Origin: Fasciolopsis buskii
Taxonomy: Eukaryota > Platyhelminthes > Trematoda > Plagiorchiida > Fasciolidae
NCBI GenBank assembly: GCA_008360955.1
Contig: LUCM01003804.1
Location: forward strand, 448,267-512,266
Direction: 5' to 3'
Length of the DNA: 64,000 bases
Shown here one piece after another: positions 11,757 through 23,079 of the stretch (its first letter is position 1; each line of letters starts with the position of its first letter). The translations under genes were made by a program, and so were the position numbers. Under the pieces are notes generated by a model. The model saw only the letters and a list, made by a program, of their open reading frames with translations. It made no database searches and was not told the DNA's origin.

Positions 11757-13199
11757 TCAGGTGGTGTAACGACGACGATTAGAAAGTCTGAAACACGCAA
11801 TAGCGAGAAATAATTGATGCTCTGACCACAAAGTCAACAACCATTCCCTTTTCTAAGCGACGGGAATCGAGACCAAAGGGACCCCTAGATGCACCTCATT
11901 CGAGGACAACCAACCTACTCCAGCATTTATGTCCCTGCCAAAGTCACGATGTCACCCCGCCTTGCTGTTTGTAAGAGGTAGTGCAGCTTTTCACAGATAG
12001 CGTCCTTCAATGCATCTGGGCTGCAATCTGTTGGCACGTACGCTGAGATAAACAAACAAGTTGCGTCCATCAGAGAGAAGGTCATTCAATCTGCTTGAAC
12101 CTCCCAGTCTCCCTGCGCATAGCCGGCTGTCGACTGGGATACAGTCAAGTAGTGCAGCCACCGTCCTCTCACTGAGAGCCACATCAAGGCCAGCAATACC
12201 AGAAGTCGCAGCCTCGGGGTCCCCAGAAAGACAAACGAAACTCCACCGAAGGACTAAATGGGGATGCCAATCGGATAACAGAACTGGGGTCTTGAACGCG
12301 AGTTTCTTGAATGCAACACACATCGATAGCTAGACTCCAGTGCACGAGCTAAACACCCTTGAGGACCTATACGCATAAGTGTTCACACATTCAAGGTAGC
12401 TAGTTTGGACGGGCATCGCGGACGAAGAAGTATATCTATCAGTCGACGGAAGCGTGTTCGGTGAGACTTGGATGCAATCTGATGGAGACTGTGAGAGAAC
12501 ACCAACATGACTTATTCCAGTGACACTATCACTAGCGTGGTCGACTGTAGTTCCCGAAGAATGTAAGGAAATAGGATGAGAAGAGGAAGAATAACACGAG
12601 TTAGTATAGGAACAAGTATTTGTGAACGGTGATAGGTCCCTGTTGCAAGTGACAGAAGAATCAGAAACGTTCATGTCATATTTATGCTTGCATACTTCGT
12701 TGGCTGTTGTACAACTCGGTCGAGCAGTCTATGTAGTCGTTTTTATTCGTTAATGCACCACTATCATTTGCGCAGCCAAGCCCTTTCTGCCCGGCAATGC
12801 AATCATCCCAGAGAAGCTGGTGGCCAGTTTTTCGGTCCGTACTCATCTTCTGGAGAACCTCACCGGCACAGGACAAAAAATTGCCCTTCTTCGTTGTCAA
12901 GACATACTAGCCATGTTATAGTGGTACTAGCAGACTCGTGGTATTTTTAGGGATGTCGCTCGCCAGGCCATAACCCACCACGGCTACGCTGCCTGCCCGC
13001 GTCCGTTTATTCGGTGGGTGTGAGTTTGGGTTATTCATGTCTAACCTGGTTTATGGCCTTTTCCCTGTCTGTTATCCAGTAGAATGCTGCTCTGCCAGGT
13101 CCTGAATGAGCACTGAGCTTCTGCCACCGAACAACTCTATCCGATACGCCTCTCTTCCTTTCCGGCCGTAGTACCGCACACTCGGGGTATCTAAATTGA

Positions 13200-14150
13200 G
13201 TTGGATTAGGCGTGTATTTTTACATGAATCTAGGCGCACGGCGGACGATTATACGCCCACGGAAGTGTAAAAACAATTCTTTTTATTTATTCTTTTATCC
13301 GACTCATGATGAAGTCCTAACTGGAACTTTTATCTCGAGTGAAGCTTTTAGCTCCAACATCAAACATTTATTTGCCAATGCACTCCAATTTATCTATCTC
13401 TATCAGCCTTTTCTACTGAGCCATGATAACCAAAATGAAATCAGATCGTTGCGGTCACTATACTTGTGGACGGAGGCTATCTTATCATTCTTTTAGGTGC
13501 ACTGATGATGGTGCATTTTGTCAGGTTGGTGGTTCATAGCTTTTCGAGCAACCTAGCTCCCATATACGATATATCTGTCCCAGCAGGTTTGATACTCATA
13601 TTGTTCGAGCATTTCTAATATCTGTCGTTTTCCCGGTCTTTCTGCCCACTCAGTCCATCGTTCGAAATAGGGCCACGTACTAGAGGAGATATTTCAGTAG
13701 ACTTCGCTGTGAGGTAGCAACACAGATCAGAGCACATAGAAGCAAGGTTAGGTGTTTTAAAAAGACTGAAACTGTAAATCCATTGCTGGCTATGTAATTT
13801 TTATGTCACTGAATGATGTATCCAGGAGATCGCGTGATCAGCACTTGGCTTTCGGTAAGAAGTTTGCACACAAAATACTTGCAGATCACGCCTTATTTTG
13901 GCACAATTATCTATCTGAGCTGTCGTCGCGTTTCTACTGGCCTAGCGTTTTTTCGTACCGACCCAAGTTCATTTTCAGGGGTCCCGCTGTCCTCTATTTA
14001 GCTCGTATCTTGACCTACCGAAGTAACCGCATTACTCATTTTTTCGGATCTTAGCTTCCCGTTTGCGACGACTCGATGAATATGACTGTTTTTGGAATAA
14101 TAACATACCCTGATCGTAAAAGCTACTATAAAAACAAAACAATACGCAAT
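13200..14150. other. Intergenic stretch, nothing supported
   Basis: Short frames only. A donor-like CG|GTAAGA at about 13,855 lacks a convincing partner exon. Confidence 0.35.
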
Positions 14151-14169
14151 AAATGTCAGTTTACAGCAG

Positions 14170-14340
14170 TCGGTCCGTCGGCTGCGCCGCGATCACTTCG
14201 GAATCGTGTGACATGCAACCATCTGTCGTTTGCACCATCCCGTTGGTACAACGCTCGCCCGAGGAACTCCTGAAAATGACAATCGATGTCTGCAGAACGA
14301 TAGCTATCACACATAATTTGGAGGGGGGGGGTGATGTGAT
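14170..14340 (+). CDS. Candidate exon, unidentified
   Basis: The frame after TTTACAGCAG (AG 14168-14169) is open, more GC-rich than its surroundings and protein-like (SPEELLKMTIDVCRTIAITH). It runs into a G homopolymer before a weak GTGATG donor at 14,341. The upstream tract is poor in pyrimidines. No family is recognised. Confidence 0.2.
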
Positions 14341-15039
14341 CAGCCCAAAGGTTGCGAAGTTGTAAACTTTGGTTTTGATTAAATCCCATGTTTTCTGCCA
14401 AAATTCGTCTCTGATAACAGATTCTGAGTGAAATTGGGTGCTTTGCAATGTGCTGAATGGCCCTTAATCCGGATGAAATGGGATTTGTGGAACAGATGTG
14501 AGTACGCTAATCGCAAAAAATCCGTTGAGACGAAGGATTACAAGCAAACTTCTGGAACCGAGTTCATTTTAATTAGGAGAATCTCTGCCGAGCATCATTC
14601 TGTGAACGAATTTCATTAGGACTGTTCTATGTTTATTTTACTGAAGAAAACCTTGAGAGGAGTGATCCTCGGTAATCGAAGCGTCTGCCTCTTCCACTAA
14701 TAACGATGTTTTTGATGAATAAATATTCCCATTCTGACCGATATCATTTCAGAAAACTGCCGAGATTGTGGCAGTTCCTTTATCATCACGTGACAGAATA
14801 ACCAACCTTATCGGTTTTTTCGTGGCAAGGTGGTATTTCCTTTGAGGATTGCCTATCAGGTGGTCTCCGAGTAAAAACTACAGCAAGTTTCACAGTCAGC
14901 ATCAGCTAGTGGTTAGTTCCGCAATCTGCCAAAAAAGTAGTGGGTCTGTTTTCCAGGCCGTTATTTTTTGAATCATTGACTACTAGTTGCGATCTTTTTC
15001 ACAGAAGTTTTGTTATTGTGCTAAAACTCTAGTCGGAAT

Positions 15040-16440
15040 AATTCCTGTCAATGAGAGTATACGATTCACCGGGTCGCATTACAGTTGCACGAAACTGGCC
15101 TTCAATTCGGTGCATGCTTCCGAAGAAAGTTTTGGTCGTTGCTAATGCGCTCACGGTCAAAGTTGGCCGTTTACAGGAGATAGGAGTGTGAGTCAGAGGC
15201 TCATTTTGCCCCCTATGCGATCGAACTGATATCCACGATTGCCTAATTCTGATTTGTTTCGAATCATAGACTGCTTTTGGAAGACGCCAACTTTCCTTGT
15301 GAAGACCGTAACTGGATGACTTGGTCTCCTCCATCACCTCAGCAGTGCTTTACTCGGACTGACCACATCGCATTGGTCACCTGTGATGTGGATCAGTCGT
15401 AAATAGGCGATCACTAATCTACACCTGTGGACTCAACTGGCCCTAATTTGTACTCATTCTTGTTTGTGCTTAGTCTAGGTTCCACCAACATGAAGACACG
15501 TCCTGAAAAGCTGATTGTAAGTGACCATCGTCCACTTAAGTTCCAGTCGGCGATGTACGCGTGGTTAACGTCATACGCGAATGCTCAGAATGTAAGCGTA
15601 TATTAGGAGCATATCAAAGATGCCATGCACGTCGCGGCAGACGACGCGCGGAATTATGGGCTATACGGTCCACGAATGATAAGTAAACTCAACTTTCGTT
15701 GATGTGCTGGATGGCCTCAGATTCGTCCTTATATTTCCACACACATTTAGGTGTTTGAAAACCCTGAAACGTCAGCTCACTTGGAGCGTGTGAAACGACC
15801 ACGAGCAGTGGGGAATAAGGAAATTCAGAGAAATGGTGAAGGCTGTGACTATTAGGTTATTAATAGCATTGGTCCCACGAAAACCGGTTGTAAATGAACT
15901 AATCAAAGAATACGTTGGCTTATAGAATCTCTGTCAGGAGCGGTACATGGAACGCTGAGCAAATTACTCCCAAGAACAGTTTAGTCGGCCCACTATTAAA
16001 ATGGAATTTTGATTTGTGCCTGCAGTTGGGACAACACAAGTAGGTACCAGTCCTTTCGTGAGAAGTGTGTGGAGTCAAGAAGGAGGGCTTTTTGAAAAAA
16101 TGCGAATTTATTATTTCATATGGGTTGTCGCCGTCGTCTTTAAAGGATGGTGACGAAGTTCCAACAAGACAGCTAACAAAACACTGGAGGTCTGTCTGCA
16201 AAAGACAGAATGCACATCAGTATAAATCGGTGGTCACGCCAATTTACAAGAAAATGATAGGTATTCCGGTGAAAAATCGTAAATTATTTAGTTGCTAAGT
16301 GCGCTGCCAGTCACTGTTCTCAGTTGGTTATCCGGTACTCGTGTTGATCGTACTTCAGTCAGTCCAACCGATTTTCTACCCGACCGGGGTTGCTTCGATC
16401 ACATCAGTAAAAGCGCACCATTTATGGTTGACTGTTTGGG
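15040..16440 (+). mobile_element. Heavily decayed RTE-clade element
   Basis: Endonuclease-domain remains lie at about 15,130-15,440 (TDHIAL at about 15,358-15,375, where intact relatives read TQIDHIAI). Linker remains follow near 15,590-15,880 (KRQLTWSV then NDHEQW). The start of the reverse transcriptase is at about 16,235-16,410 (VVTPIYKK, then FLPDRGCFDHI, where intact relatives read GFRPGRGCIDQ). Stops and frameshifts are dense, and the catalytic YADD part is not seen. It is older than the other RTE copies in the window. Confidence 0.65.
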
Positions 16441-16449
16441 GAAAGCTGA

Positions 16450-17730
16450 GAAAAATAGACAGGTGAACGAATTCAGAAAGAACCACCGGCAGCTTCAAAA
16501 GTCCCTTCACGCATTCGTCGGGAACAGATAGTGGGCACATTAGAGGCCACCCAGTCCAAACAAATACTTTAAATAAAGCACACTCCCATGTTATAGAGAA
16601 GCACGAAAAAGTATGATGAACGGACTGAGCCACAGTCCTTTGGCTTTATTCCCTCTCTCCCTCCCTGGAAATGTTCCTTGGGGGAAACAGCTGGTCAAGG
16701 CGATGTCCAGCACGGATAATCTTTAATCCAATGGGTTACCGAACGTGCCAGGCAGGAACACCATCGGTTAGAGAATAGAGTAACAGTTTCCCAGGAGATG
16801 CTTGACTCAGTTGATCTGTTGATGTAGTTGTGCACGAGACCAAAGCGCTTTCTAAGATGGAACTCATGTGCAGATTCAAAGTAGGTCGAAATAAGTACCG
16901 CATTTTGATTGAAATTCGGCCTGTGACAAACTGTTGGAGGACATCGCATGAAACTACGTGAAACTCACCCACCAACCCGTTGTATTTGCATTTTACCATT
17001 CAGATCATAGTGAAAATGAAGCAACGTCGGACATCGGGTATCGTGAAATCTGTGCTCATGCACACATACTAACCGCGTTGCTAATTGGCTCGGTTTTCGG
17101 TGCGATAATCAAGTTGACGATTACGTACATAGCAGAGAAGAATGAACCCCTTCAGCCCGGTTAGATATTTGATCCTTTTGTAAGGTTAGGACACATTCAT
17201 ATCTATGAAGATGCTTAGATTCCTGGCAAATAGAAACCTTAATGATTGTGTATCGGGAGAAAATCACTGACGATCATAGGATTACCTAGCATTTCTCCTG
17301 CCGCTAGCAAAAAAGCCAGTTATATCTTTGCATGCTGTCTCTCAATCGTCCAACAACACGTAGATTTACGGTTTGCCCGAGTTCTTGTCAGACTATCTCC
17401 CAAAACTGGAAAAGTTTGCAAACTGCCCATTGGCATCAAATTTGTTTTCGAACGATCTCACATCCATTCATTTGGGTTTGCAACCGACAGCCTTGGTTGC
17501 TATGGCAAACACCTAATCTTGACAGTGCTCATGAACCACGTTTCCGTCAATGAGCCCTTGGGTTTTAGTCTTGAGAAATGGGTTTTGATTGTGATTCGTT
17601 CAAGTATATTGTCTCCTTTCCCCATCCACTTGTCCGCAGAAGGTCACACTCGTGCTGTTGAGTCTCAGACTCAGAAGTTTAGCGATGGTCAATATTCGGG
17701 CGGAAATTCCCATTTTCCATGCTCCATCAC
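16450..17730. other. Gap between RTE remains and minus-strand exon
   Basis: A 174-codon open frame (17,246-17,770, +) has no recognisable motif and overlaps the better-supported minus-strand exon at 17,731-17,903. I do not call it a gene. Confidence 0.3.
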
Positions 17731-17903
17731 CCTATCAGATATTTTTCCACTTCGGACCAATCATTTATGAAGTGCAACAGTGGTCTTATCGCAACTGGTT
17801 CATACTGTCCTTCATTTAAAAGTACACGGGCGAACGTGTCCCAGATAGAATGGTGGAGGTTCCACGTGCGCAGCACATCACGATCGGAGCAAACGCGTGG
17901 GCC
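17731..17903 (-). CDS. Exon of unidentified minus-strand gene
   Basis: A strong acceptor (CCAACCCTGTGTTTCTCCAG on the minus strand) starts 57 open codons in phase 0, ending GG|GTGATG in phase 2. The translation is compositionally protein-like with several Trp and aromatic residues (HHSIWDTFARVLL, LLHFINDWSEVEKYL). It is phase-compatible with the candidate exon at 20,009-20,111. I do not recognise the family. Confidence 0.45.
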
Positions 17904-17999
17904 CTGGAGAAACACAGGGTTGGGTAGGTCAAGTCAACCGTGCCCAATATGAAAGGCTGACTGGTCTGCACGTGATGTTCAGGGCAGGCCGCTCAAACC

Positions 18000-18970
18000 C
18001 AAAGCAAGGAACACAATAACTACGTCTAAGGTTAGACAAAGCGAGAACCATAAAATATAAGTGCTTTAAATACAAAAAATTGCATGGTGGCATCAGCAAT
18101 TTCCGTAACTAGGTTTTGTAACTGATTTTTAGACGGTCTTCGCTGACTAGATTCTCTCGCTCCCCTGAGTACGTTACAATTAAAAACGATCCAACCAGCT
18201 GCAGTATTCCGTTTCCCTTTATACGGAAAGTAACCGACCCCCTATTCTTTACACCGATTAGCGAGTAATTCAGGAGGTAAGCTAATCGACAAGGAGTCCG
18301 GGGAATTCTGTAGATTTAGTGTTTCTATTCTGGCTGGCACTCCATAACAATCACCAAACTATGATGCACTCTCGCATTTTTGGGGCAAGTGTCTAAGTGG
18401 TGCTGATCTTTTTTGCTCCCTGTACCGAATTTCTGTACATCGCTCGGTTTTGCTTTACTGATGGTCAAAATAAACTAAGGCCAGTACACTTCATAATTCG
18501 TAAACATGCTTCCGCGTACGAACGAACAAAGATATAAACATCACGTCTTGTCTGTCTCACTGCACGAATCACAGCAAAAAACACGACGATCGAAATGATG
18601 CACGTTCTCGCCCCATCACATGCCCGAGGGCTGTACTTCACAATTCGTTGTCAGCTGATTTACTGCATTTGACCTCAATAAAATCCGCCTAGGCCGTTTG
18701 ATTTCTAGCTTGCCGTCTGTTCTAATGTTAAGCGATCAACCAATGGTCAGCTGATGTACCATACTGTTTGTGTGTATTTCTGTGCTTGTTTGTTGCGCTA
18801 GCTGTCAGGTGGCACTTTATCGCACGAACACGCAGCTGGCGTTGTCAGCACAAACATCACGGTCGCGGCATTTCCTTTTACTGCCGTTTTCACGGCCGGG
18901 ATGCCCCAGACGATGCTGCATAGTCGATGACTGATAGTTCGAGCCTCCAATGCGTCAATCTTGCCGAGAC
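18000..18970. other. Intronic/intergenic, nothing supported
   Basis: No exon with convincing splice sites and no recognised repeat. Confidence 0.35.
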
Positions 18971-18974
18971 TTAC

Positions 18975-19021
18975 CTGCCAGTTGAAAGTCGGTACTGTAT
19001 TTCACAGCCTCGCAATGAAGT
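18975..19021 (-). CDS. Candidate micro-exon
   Basis: A 47-bp segment between AAAATTCAG and a perfect CAG|GTAAGT donor. It is open in one frame, phase 0 to 2. Its phase does not join directly to the exon at 17,731-17,903, so it is either alternative or chance. Confidence 0.2.
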
Positions 19022-20008
19022 CTGAATTTTTAATTAGGGGCAGTCATAAATCAGCGGTAAATTTGAATGTATAGTGGATCTGAACGATGATCTTGGGGAA
19101 CAGTGAACGAATAAATGTTAGCTTGAGACATAAGTCATTCAACCGAGCTGGTTTGACTTTTACGGATTTCAGTTATTAGATCATGAAGTGTAGACAGTGT
19201 TCTCCCTAAATGATTTCGCTTTTTGCGAACATTTCGAGAATTCTAACCTTTTCATTCCACTTGTGTCTCTTAACGGTTAACTAAGACTACATCCTGCAGG
19301 ATTTTCCGAAGTTCAGCAGCCTGTGGTTATCTCTAAGTATCCTCGGGCTGTTTTGATAAGCATTTAGCGGGACTAGAATAAATGCGCCTTGTTTGAACAA
19401 GGCAATGACGAATGGGCACGTAGTGTGTGAATTTCGGGATCAAACAAAGTGACTTGGTTATTTGGTGTGAAATTCGTCACTGCGTTTAATCTCGGTGATG
19501 GAAGAAATGTTTGTAGGTCTTGTTTTAAGTTTTGCATATCTAATCTGATGTTCAGTCTAGCTTTTTCAAATTTTGAACCTAACTGACATCCCTGACAGAC
19601 GTATGGCCCGAATCACGTGACGTCATCGATGCAATTAAGAAGGACTTGTCAGTCATATGGATTTTCAGAGTGGACTTTCCACTTAGCGTAAATATGTGCT
19701 CTGTGCTTATATACTTAGTTTTCCCACTGCATGTTTATCTCAACCCAGGTAACGGCTGCCAATATCAGACCAGGCCTCTTAACAACGGAAAAAGCTGAGA
19801 TGAGTTATCTCGGCAAAAAGACCATTTTCTCAAAAATCTGAATTGTATTAGCCTGTAAAACCTTTGATATTTTTCAAGAGCTCAGACTGAGCTCTTTCTT
19901 GTGAAACCAAAGGCATCGTTGAATAATTGGCAAATACCCTTTGAATGCATTTTGCTTCTGCCTGAAACGAAATTCTGCGGGAAAGTTTTGCGAATATTTG
20001 ATGCTTAC

Positions 20009-20111
20009 CAACAATAAAACAAGGCATTGGAACCATTTCCACCAAAGCCAGTGGCTCTTATTCATTACAAGCGCAAACTCGAGGAAGAGTTTACAGTAAT
20101 CCACATACAGA
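20009..20111 (-). CDS. Candidate exon flanked by very short introns
   Basis: 34 open codons from phase 2 to phase 0, ending at a strong donor TTG|GTAAGC. The gap to the exon at 20,142 would be a 30-nt intron; such tiny introns are known in trematodes. The translation is rich in Trp and Leu. Phases agree with both neighbours (20,142-20,294 and 17,731-17,903). Confidence 0.3.
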
Positions 20112-20141
20112 CTCATGCACACGTACCACGTGCTACTCTAC

Positions 20142-20294
20142 CTCAAGTCTCCTACTAAATCAGCTTCTGATAGGCGAGGACTGCGCGAGCGTGAACAGAA
20201 ACTCAACAGCCGTATCTGCAACTGTTCAAAATAATGACTTAAATTTGCAAAAGATTCAAACCGTTTGCTCAAGATTGCTCGAATCCCCTCATAG
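20142..20294 (-). CDS. Exon of unidentified minus-strand gene
   Basis: Acceptor CTTATTTGCCGTCTTATAG is followed by 50 open codons and donor AG|GTAGAG, phase 2 to 2. The sequence looks helical (IRAILSKRFESFANLSHYFE), with a Ser/Arg turn near residue 32. The spacing of hydrophobic residues is loosely like a RhoGEF DH domain, but that is only an impression. Upstream exons were not found. Confidence 0.45.
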
Positions 20295-20299
20295 CTATA

Positions 20300-22430
20300 A
20301 GACGGCAAATAAGTGGGACCAAATATCATTTGAGATTTAAGCCTTCGTTTCATGAATCACTCATCAATCTTGAAGTGAAGTTTCCAGCTTTTTGCAAATC
20401 CTTCCGGATATATGTGCACAACACAGACCCGTTTCTCATTTGCAGTCCGGAATTCGAGGCACAATTTAACCGAACTTTTCAGCATTTGTATATAACCCAT
20501 TTGATCTTATTTTTAACTGACGAATCTGTTTGCTAACTACGACGAAGTTGTCGGATCTATGTGTTTTTATGAAACGTATTGTAAGTAATATTCCCCCAGC
20601 TACACTCCATTATACTATAATAAGTTTGGTATTAATAGAAACGTCATTTAATGAGCACTCAAGTCATATCAAAATGACAATTGTAGAATGTATTTTTCGG
20701 GAGCAGTGTGGAAGGTATCTTCACTGATATCTGCTCAATCATTTCTGTAAGAGATTAGCTCAATTCTAATGGGTGAACTAATTATTCGATTTCAGTCACA
20801 TTCGGACAAAAAATGCAAAATATCTACATATAAAAGCCATATGATTTCGGATATTTACCATGAAAAAGGGGAAATATTTGTTGAAAAGTTTTCTAGTGCT
20901 AGTCAAGGTCCCATCGGACAGGTTCTTCGTCTATGTTACTGTTTCTATTACGCAAAAATAAGTTTCGTCCGGGTGGACCCAACGATCAGTAGAATGCGAA
21001 TTCAGTCAAGGGCTTATAAGTACACAAGATCTGATTTGGATGCTACCTCGGTAAAATATACCGAGAGGTGGCGGTTTTCGGATTGTCAGCATGACGGCCT
21101 TCGAACGGTAATGCTGTGGCATCAAATCCTCCTACCGTTGATTACCTTCAAAATTCCAAAAAGAGAAATCATCATCCTTGTTGGGAATCATCGAGAGATC
21201 ATGTCCGCCACATTCGAACTGGGAAGCGAAATCAGCTCGGAAGACTGAGTTCAATATGCTACCCACTAGCCTAGAAGGCTAGGAGGTTTGCATGTCTTAC
21301 CGAATACGAACACTTCGTGATATTGTGTCCCTCTCCACCCTCGGAACTTACGAGCCATAGGCCTTTGCTAGTCAGCACATTGACTTCTAAGTGATAGACA
21401 GTTGTTCATTTGCATACGAAGATATTCCGGTTAACTATACAGATTCCTGATAGTCGGTACTTTTCAGTGGCAGAGTCCAGTTTTCTAGAATCTCTCCTGT
21501 ACGCAGTATTTGTTCCGTGTAGATATTGAAGCTGAAATTAGATCAGATTGGGCGAACGCTGTTAAACAGTAGGTACCCAAAACTTTTTATTCTCAATGAT
21601 ATGCAAGATGCATCCAAGACAATATTGCTGATTGCCTTAGTAGGCAAGAGCTACGCACGCTGGTTCCTTTCAAGGAGAGTAATTGCGGGAGTTGTCCCAA
21701 GCACTCCGTCCCCCTTCGCACACACACACATACAAGCACACCACTTGCACCAGTAGATCCGTGCTTTCTGTGAGTATTAAAAACGAATTGCATGTTCCTT
21801 TCTCATTCACACTAACGTATTTATTTGTTTGACAATTGTCAGCAAGCTGTTTAGGTAAAACGACTAGGCAACGTATCGCAACGTATCAAAGTGCACAAGC
21901 GCACCTGGTTGAAAACGAGAACAAGGTAATCCACACCCACAGCGATCATGGTTTACCTTACAGTTTGCAACGTATCGGAGAATTGGTTCAAAGTTATCCA
22001 TGAACTTCCTGTGACAACAAGAGAATCGATAGCAATCTGTATGTCGAGCCCACCGCTTCGCTACCATAAACGCCTTCTCAGATGAATTCAATCACTTTAG
22101 CCTCGACACAAGAATGCCCGTCAAAACCCATACAAAATCTGCCGTGAGCCTTAACGCATAACAGGAATTAGGTACTCCGTCCCATGTGTATTCTGTTCGG
22201 TGGACTAATTATAAACAATCCACTCACCTCTATTTTCGAATCGTATCCAATACACAACTTTCACTGAACAAGCTTCCGTTGATTTTGTGCACATTATTCA
22301 TAGGGTATGCACCCCGCCAAGTTTACATAAAAGTGTTAGAAAAAGAATGAAGTTGAAAAGAACGAACATCCTATATGAAGGAAACGGTAAAGCGCACCAT
22401 TTTCAGAAAGAATGCCGCTACCAACAGACG
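20300..22430. other. Intergenic, nothing supported
   Basis: Contains a 159-codon frame (20,769-21,248, +) with no motif, and a short CA-rich tract near 21,717-21,745. Confidence 0.3.
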
Positions 22431-22439
22431 GCCGCCAAA

Positions 22440-22535
22440 TGGGGAAGTTTAGTGACCATGGGTGGACTCGAACCCATTACCTTCAATTCCAAACGTCGCG
22501 AGCCTATTCGCTTGATCGCCGCCGCGTAGAAGGTG
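22440..22535 (-). repeat. tRNA-like SINE head or tRNA pseudogene
   Basis: On the minus strand, box B GGTTCGAGTCC is perfect (plus-strand complement at 22,464-22,474). A box-A-like GGCGATCAAGCGAATAGG lies about 50 nt upstream. Acceptor-stem pairing is not evident, so a SINE or pseudogene is likelier than a working tRNA. The sequence differs from the 1,050/62,130 SINE family. Confidence 0.5.
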
Positions 22536-22759
22536 GCTTTGATTGCAGCACGTAATACTTATAACTTTTTACAACAGCCATTTTGCCTTCACGGGAAGAC
22601 TAATGAACGGTTTTCTCAGCCGCCCTTGATACCTTGTCCGTGGTCCTTGGGTAAATTCATTGGATTAGTAAATCCATCTGGGTATCTATTAGCTATTAGG
22701 ACAATGTGGACTGAGTCGTAGTCCTGTGTCCGTCGGGTCATCGGAAAATATACATTTCG

Positions 22760-23070
22760 TCTTTCAGTTGACATATTTTATAAGGTTTCACTTTCGGCGT
22801 GTATACAAGCTGTGGTAGATCGTACATAGCCTCTTCCACATCAAACTTCCACGAACTTTCCTTTGAACGAGGCCATCTGGATGACTATTCAGGTCAACGT
22901 CTAAAAAATGCAAGTGGTTATTCTTTTTTGATTCGACGAAGTGTTGCGTCGTTGGGTTTGTTTCACCGAATTTTGTCACAATCTTATCGAGTTATTCGTT
23001 TTGTCTGGTGGTGCAGAATATATTATTCATATATCAATAGTCCTGATGTTGCTGATTTCATTCCAGGCCC
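22760..23070 (-). mobile_element. Penelope-like reverse-transcriptase fragment
   Basis: The minus-strand frame 22,788-22,979 reads KNNHLHFLDVDLNSHPDG then VQRKV. This is the conserved L-P-F-L-D-V ... DG.....VYRKPT region just after the catalytic motif in Penelope-like reverse transcriptases. It is broken on both sides by stops. Only this segment is recognisable. Confidence 0.6.
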
Positions 23071-23079
23071 TTTCTATTT

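Larger units (their letters stand above)
10430..13100 (-). mobile_element. RTE-clade element, 5' part, with internal duplication
   Basis: Read on the minus strand, the 5' leader (about 13,100-12,560) is followed by a short upstream frame (12,330-12,674), an endonuclease domain (11,991-12,450), the QIDHIAIS motif near 11,185, and a linker to about 10,430, where similarity stops before the reverse transcriptase. The 3' half is missing, which is unusual because LINEs normally lose the 5' end. Stops include a TGA in the N-V-R-T motif. A 265-bp block occurs twice (10,944-11,208 and 11,492-11,756), around 283 bp of unrelated sequence that ends in an N at 11,491. The core is nearly identical to the copy at 50.3-51.6 kb. 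Confidence 0.8.

Noticed and set aside
17246..17770. 174-codon open frame on the plus strand
   Set aside because: No family similarity and it overlaps a minus-strand exon with better splice sites.
20769..21248. 159-codon open frame on the plus strand
   Set aside because: A TTTCAG precedes it, but composition and motifs give no support and no partner exon was found.
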